In this document: positions 6,339 through 8,227 of the stretch, in pieces
Numbering within the stretch: the stretch's first letter is position 1
Layout: each line of letters opens with the position of its first letter
NCBI GenBank assembly: GCA_018695965.1
Contig: JABHQB010000087.1
Location: 1 to 8,227 of the forward strand
Source of the DNA: Flavobacteriales bacterium
GTDB lineage: Bacteria; Bacteroidota; Bacteroidia; Flavobacteriales; BACL11
Length of the DNA: 8,227 nucleotides
Direction: 5' to 3'
Program-made: the position numbers and the translations under genes
Notes under the pieces: generated by a model
The model's database searches: none
The model's input: the letters and a program-made list of their open reading frames with translations, nothing else
What the model was told of the DNA's origin: nothing

Positions 6339-6746
6339 ATGGGAGCTAGAAAAAGAATAAAAGCAAATGCAATGAAGGAAGCGAGAAAAGATATCGCTTT
6401 TGCAAAATTGAATAATTGTCCTACATCACCTAGAAAAATGAGATTAATAGCGGATCTTATTAGAGGTATGGATGCAGAAAAAGCTTTATCTCAATTAAAA
6501 TTAAATCCAAAAGAGGCTTCTGGTAGAATGGAGAAACTTTTACTTTCAGCGCTTGCAAATTGGGAAGTCAAAAATGAAGGAAAAAGAATGGATGAATCTA
6601 ATCTTTATGTTTCTGAAGTAAAAGTAGATAGTGGAAGAATGTTGAAAAGAGTTCAACCAGCACCTCAAGGTAGAGCTCATAGAATTAGAAAACGATCAAA
6701 TCATGTAACTTTAGTGGTTGATAGTAGAAATACAGATAATAATTAA
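6339..6746 (+). CDS. rplV: 50S ribosomal protein L22
   Basis: L22 contacts all 23S rRNA domains during assembly, and its beta-hairpin reaches the tunnel constriction beside L4. At 135 aa it is longer than the roughly 110-aa E. coli protein. The extra length is an N-terminal extension of about 20 residues (MGARKRIKANAMKEARKDIA) and a short polar tail, which is the normal form in Bacteroidota. The core begins NNCPTSPRKMRLIADLIRG (25-43). The beta-hairpin and signature lie at 100-124, with LKRVQPAPQGRAHRIRKRSNH visible there. The upstream 14 nt are almost pure A/G (AAAAGAAAAGAA) with no GGAGG. One base separates its stop from the rpsC start. Confidence 0.96.
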   Translation: MGARKRIKANAMKEARKDIAFAKLNNCPTSPRKMRLIADLIRGMDAEKALSQLKLNPKEASGRMEKLLLSALANWEVKNEGKRMDESNLYVSEVKVDSGRMLKRVQPAPQGRAHRIRKRSNHVTLVVDSRNTDNN

Positions 6747-6747
6747 T

Positions 6748-7455
6748 ATGGGACAAAAAACAAATCCAATTGGCAATAGATTAGGTTACATCAGAGGATG
6801 GGAATCTAATTGGTATGGTGGAAATGACTTTGGTGAAAAACTTACTGAGGATGATAAAATCAGAAAGTATTTAAAAGTTAGATTAGTAAAAGCTAGTATT
6901 TCAAGAATTGCAATCGAAAGAACTTTAAAAGTGGTTACAATTACTATTCATACTTCTAGACCTGGAATCATTATTGGTAAAGGGGGTCAAGAAGTGGAAA
7001 CCTTAAAACAAGAGATAACAAAATTAACAAATAAAGAGATTCAGATTAATATTTATGAGGTAAAAAGACCTGATTTAGAAGCTACTTTAGTTGCTAATAA
7101 CATTGCTAGACAAGTTGAAGGTAGAATTTCTTACAAAAGAGCTACAAAGATGTCTATTGCGTCTACAATGAGAATGGGAGCAGAAGGAATTAAAGTTCAA
7201 ATTTCAGGAAGATTAAATGGTGCAGAAATGGCAAGATCTGAAATGTTTAAAGATGGTAGAACACCATTACATACATTCAGAGCGGATATTGATTATGCTT
7301 TAGCAGAAGCTCAAACTCAGTATGGACTTATTGGTGTTAAAGTTTGGATTTGTAGAGGTGAAGTATATGGTAAAAGAGATTTAATGTTACATTTCAAATC
7401 TCCAAAAGGTAAGAAAGGAGGAAATAACAGAGGGCCAAAGAGAAGAAGGTCATAA
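6748..7455 (+). CDS. rpsC: 30S ribosomal protein S3
   Basis: S3 lines the mRNA entry channel with S4 and S5 and contributes to the ribosomal helicase. The product is 235 aa from ATG 6748. It begins MGQKTNPIGNRLGYIRGW, the standard N-terminus. The type II KH domain shows RPGIIIGKGGQEVE (71-84) with GKGG at 77-80. The C-terminal domain contains GVKVWICRGEVYGKRDL, and the protein ends in a basic tail (GPKRRRS). The frame is open further upstream to a TTG at 6718, inside rplV, but this would add ten hydrophobic residues before the conserved start, so it was not used. rplP follows after 18 nt, the widest gap in the operon. Confidence 0.97.
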   Translation: MGQKTNPIGNRLGYIRGWESNWYGGNDFGEKLTEDDKIRKYLKVRLVKASISRIAIERTLKVVTITIHTSRPGIIIGKGGQEVETLKQEITKLTNKEIQINIYEVKRPDLEATLVANNIARQVEGRISYKRATKMSIASTMRMGAEGIKVQISGRLNGAEMARSEMFKDGRTPLHTFRADIDYALAEAQTQYGLIGVKVWICRGEVYGKRDLMLHFKSPKGKKGGNNRGPKRRRS

Positions 7456-7473
7456 TTATAAACAGAAGATAAA

Positions 7474-7896
7474 ATGTTACAACCAAAGAAAACTAAGTTC
7501 AGAAAAATGCAAAAGGGCAAAATGAAAGGAAATGCCCAAAGAGGACATCAACTTGCATTTGGAACTTATGGAATTAAAACATTAGAAGAGCATTGGCTTA
7601 CTGCTCGTCAGATAGAAGCAGCTCGTATTGCGGTTACTCGTCATATGAAAAGACAAGGTCAGGTATGGATTAGAATATTTCCTGCCAAACCAATAACAAA
7701 GAAGCCTGCAGAGGTGAGAATGGGTAAAGGTAAAGGAGCTCCAGAATATTGGGCGGCACCTGTAAATCCTGGAAGAATGTTATTTGAAATTGATGGGGTT
7801 GATTTTGAAACAGCTAAAGAAGCATTAAGGTTAGCAGCTCAGAAGTTGCCTGTGAAAACCAAGTTTGTTATAAAACGAGATTATATAGTAAAATAA
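7474..7896 (+). CDS. rplP: 50S ribosomal protein L16
   Basis: L16 is a late-assembly protein near the A-site tRNA elbow and the peptidyl-transferase centre. The product is 140 aa. It begins MLQPKKTKFRKMQKGKMKG and shows GTYGIKTLEEHWLTARQIEAAR (30-51), WIRIFPAKPITKKP (65-78) and VRMGKGKGAPEYW (81-93). Arg82 matches E. coli Arg81, the residue hydroxylated by YcfD in that species. Codon use is odd in one patch: Arg45, Arg51 and Arg56 all use CGT (7606-7641), while arginine in the rest of the window is almost always AGA. The protein itself is ordinary, so this looks like nucleotide-level conservation rather than transfer. Confidence 0.97.
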   Translation: MLQPKKTKFRKMQKGKMKGNAQRGHQLAFGTYGIKTLEEHWLTARQIEAARIAVTRHMKRQGQVWIRIFPAKPITKKPAEVRMGKGKGAPEYWAAPVNPGRMLFEIDGVDFETAKEALRLAAQKLPVKTKFVIKRDYIVK

Positions 7897-7900
7897 GAAT

Positions 7901-8101
7901 ATGAAATCATCAATATTAATAGATACTCCAGAAAATGAATTACTAGAAATGTTATCAACTGAGAAGGATAAGATAGCTAAAATGAAGATGAGTCATGAAG
8001 TGTCTCCTCTTGAAAATCCAAAGTTAATTACTTCTAAAAGAAAGGTAATTGCAAGAATTAAGACAGAGCTTTCTAATAGAAAAAATAGAAGACAAGAATA
8101 A
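7901..8101 (+). CDS. rpmC: 50S ribosomal protein L29
   Basis: L29 is a small two-helix protein next to L23 at the tunnel exit. The product is 66 aa, within the usual 60-75 range. The first helix (about 10-31) has the family pattern ELLEMLSTEKDKIAKMKMSH; the connecting SPLENPKLI (35-43) is typical of the family in this phylum; the second helix carries KRKVIARIKTELSNRK (46-61). The first eight residues (MKSSILID) differ from the common L29 N-terminus, but there is no alternative start. It begins 4 nt after the rplP stop, and rpsQ follows after 8 nt, in the standard L16-L29-S17 order. Confidence 0.95.
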   Translation: MKSSILIDTPENELLEMLSTEKDKIAKMKMSHEVSPLENPKLITSKRKVIARIKTELSNRKNRRQE

Positions 8102-8109
8102 TAAGTAAA

Positions 8110-8227
8110 ATGGAAAGAAATTTAAGAAAAGAAAGAATTGGAGTTGTTACTTCTAACAAAATGGAGAAATCTATTGTTGTGATGGTGGAAAGAAAGGTAA
8201 AACATCCTCTTTATGGGAAGTTTGTAA
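8110..8227 (+). CDS. rpsQ: 30S ribosomal protein S17, N-terminal part
   Basis: The gene runs off the right edge; 39 codons plus one base are present. The peptide begins MERNLRKERIGVVTSNKMEK and continues SIVVMVERKVKHPLYGKFV. This is the S17 OB-fold start: the RIGVVTSNKMEKSIVV strands and the KHPLYGKFV loop match the family well. S17 is a primary 16S rRNA-binding protein in the 30S body, needed early in assembly. The position directly after rpmC agrees with the conserved S10-operon order. The start is an ATG preceded by AATAAGTAAA, with no Shine-Dalgarno motif. Full-length S17 is about 85 aa, so roughly half is missing from the window. Confidence 0.95.
   Translation, partial: MERNLRKERIGVVTSNKMEKSIVVMVERKVKHPLYGKFV

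Noticed and set aside
6718..6747. TTG-initiated extension of rpsC overlapping rplV
   Set aside because: The ten extra residues (VEIQIIIN region) are not part of S3, and the ATG at 6748 gives the conserved MGQKTNPIG start right after the rplV stop.
7317..7520. 67-codon minus-strand open frame across rpsC/rplP
   Set aside because: It is antisense to two conserved genes. The hydrophobic stretches come from the complement of Lys/Gly-rich codons and do not indicate a real membrane protein.

Overview
The window is AT-rich DNA (roughly one third G+C by eye) from a member of the Bacteroidota, most likely a flavobacterium-like lineage. Four things point there: the truncated upstream gene ends in a type IX secretion (T9SS) type A C-terminal sorting tail; the only plausible promoter matches the Bacteroidota -7 box TAnnTTTG; gene starts sit in A-rich sequence without Shine-Dalgarno motifs; and the ribosomal proteins carry features typical of the phylum, such as HPMGGGEG in L2 and an N-terminally extended L22. 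The family or genus cannot be fixed from this stretch.

Layout: positions 3-128 are the 3' end of a secreted-protein gene. Positions 129-370 are non-coding. They hold a two-part imperfect hairpin (163-196), a good intrinsic terminator (226-250), a long A-tract and a -7 promoter box (325-332). From 371 to the right edge runs one unbroken plus-strand ribosomal operon: rpsL, rpsG, fusA, rpsJ, rplC, rplD, rplW, rplB, rpsS, rplV, rpsC, rplP, rpmC and the first 39 codons of rpsQ. Gaps between genes are 1-18 nt, with one 1-nt overlap (rplC/rplD).

The order joins the classical str operon (rpsL-rpsG-fusA) directly to the S10 operon (rpsJ to rpsQ) with no tuf gene between them. All complete products are ribosomal proteins or elongation factor G, so the cluster supplies the decoding site (S12), the 30S head (S7, S10, S19, S3), the exit tunnel and peptidyl-transferase surroundings (L2, L3, L4, L16, L22, L23, L29) and the translocase. 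Three starts were moved downstream from the longest open frame: rpsL (371), rplW (4928) and rpsC (6748).

No undescribed system was found. This is a conserved housekeeping locus. The points most worth checking are the short intergenic region with its hairpin and terminator, the promoter that lies inside an over-long rpsL reading frame, the lack of room for E. coli-type S7 and L4 autoregulatory sites, and a cluster of CGT arginine codons in rplP.
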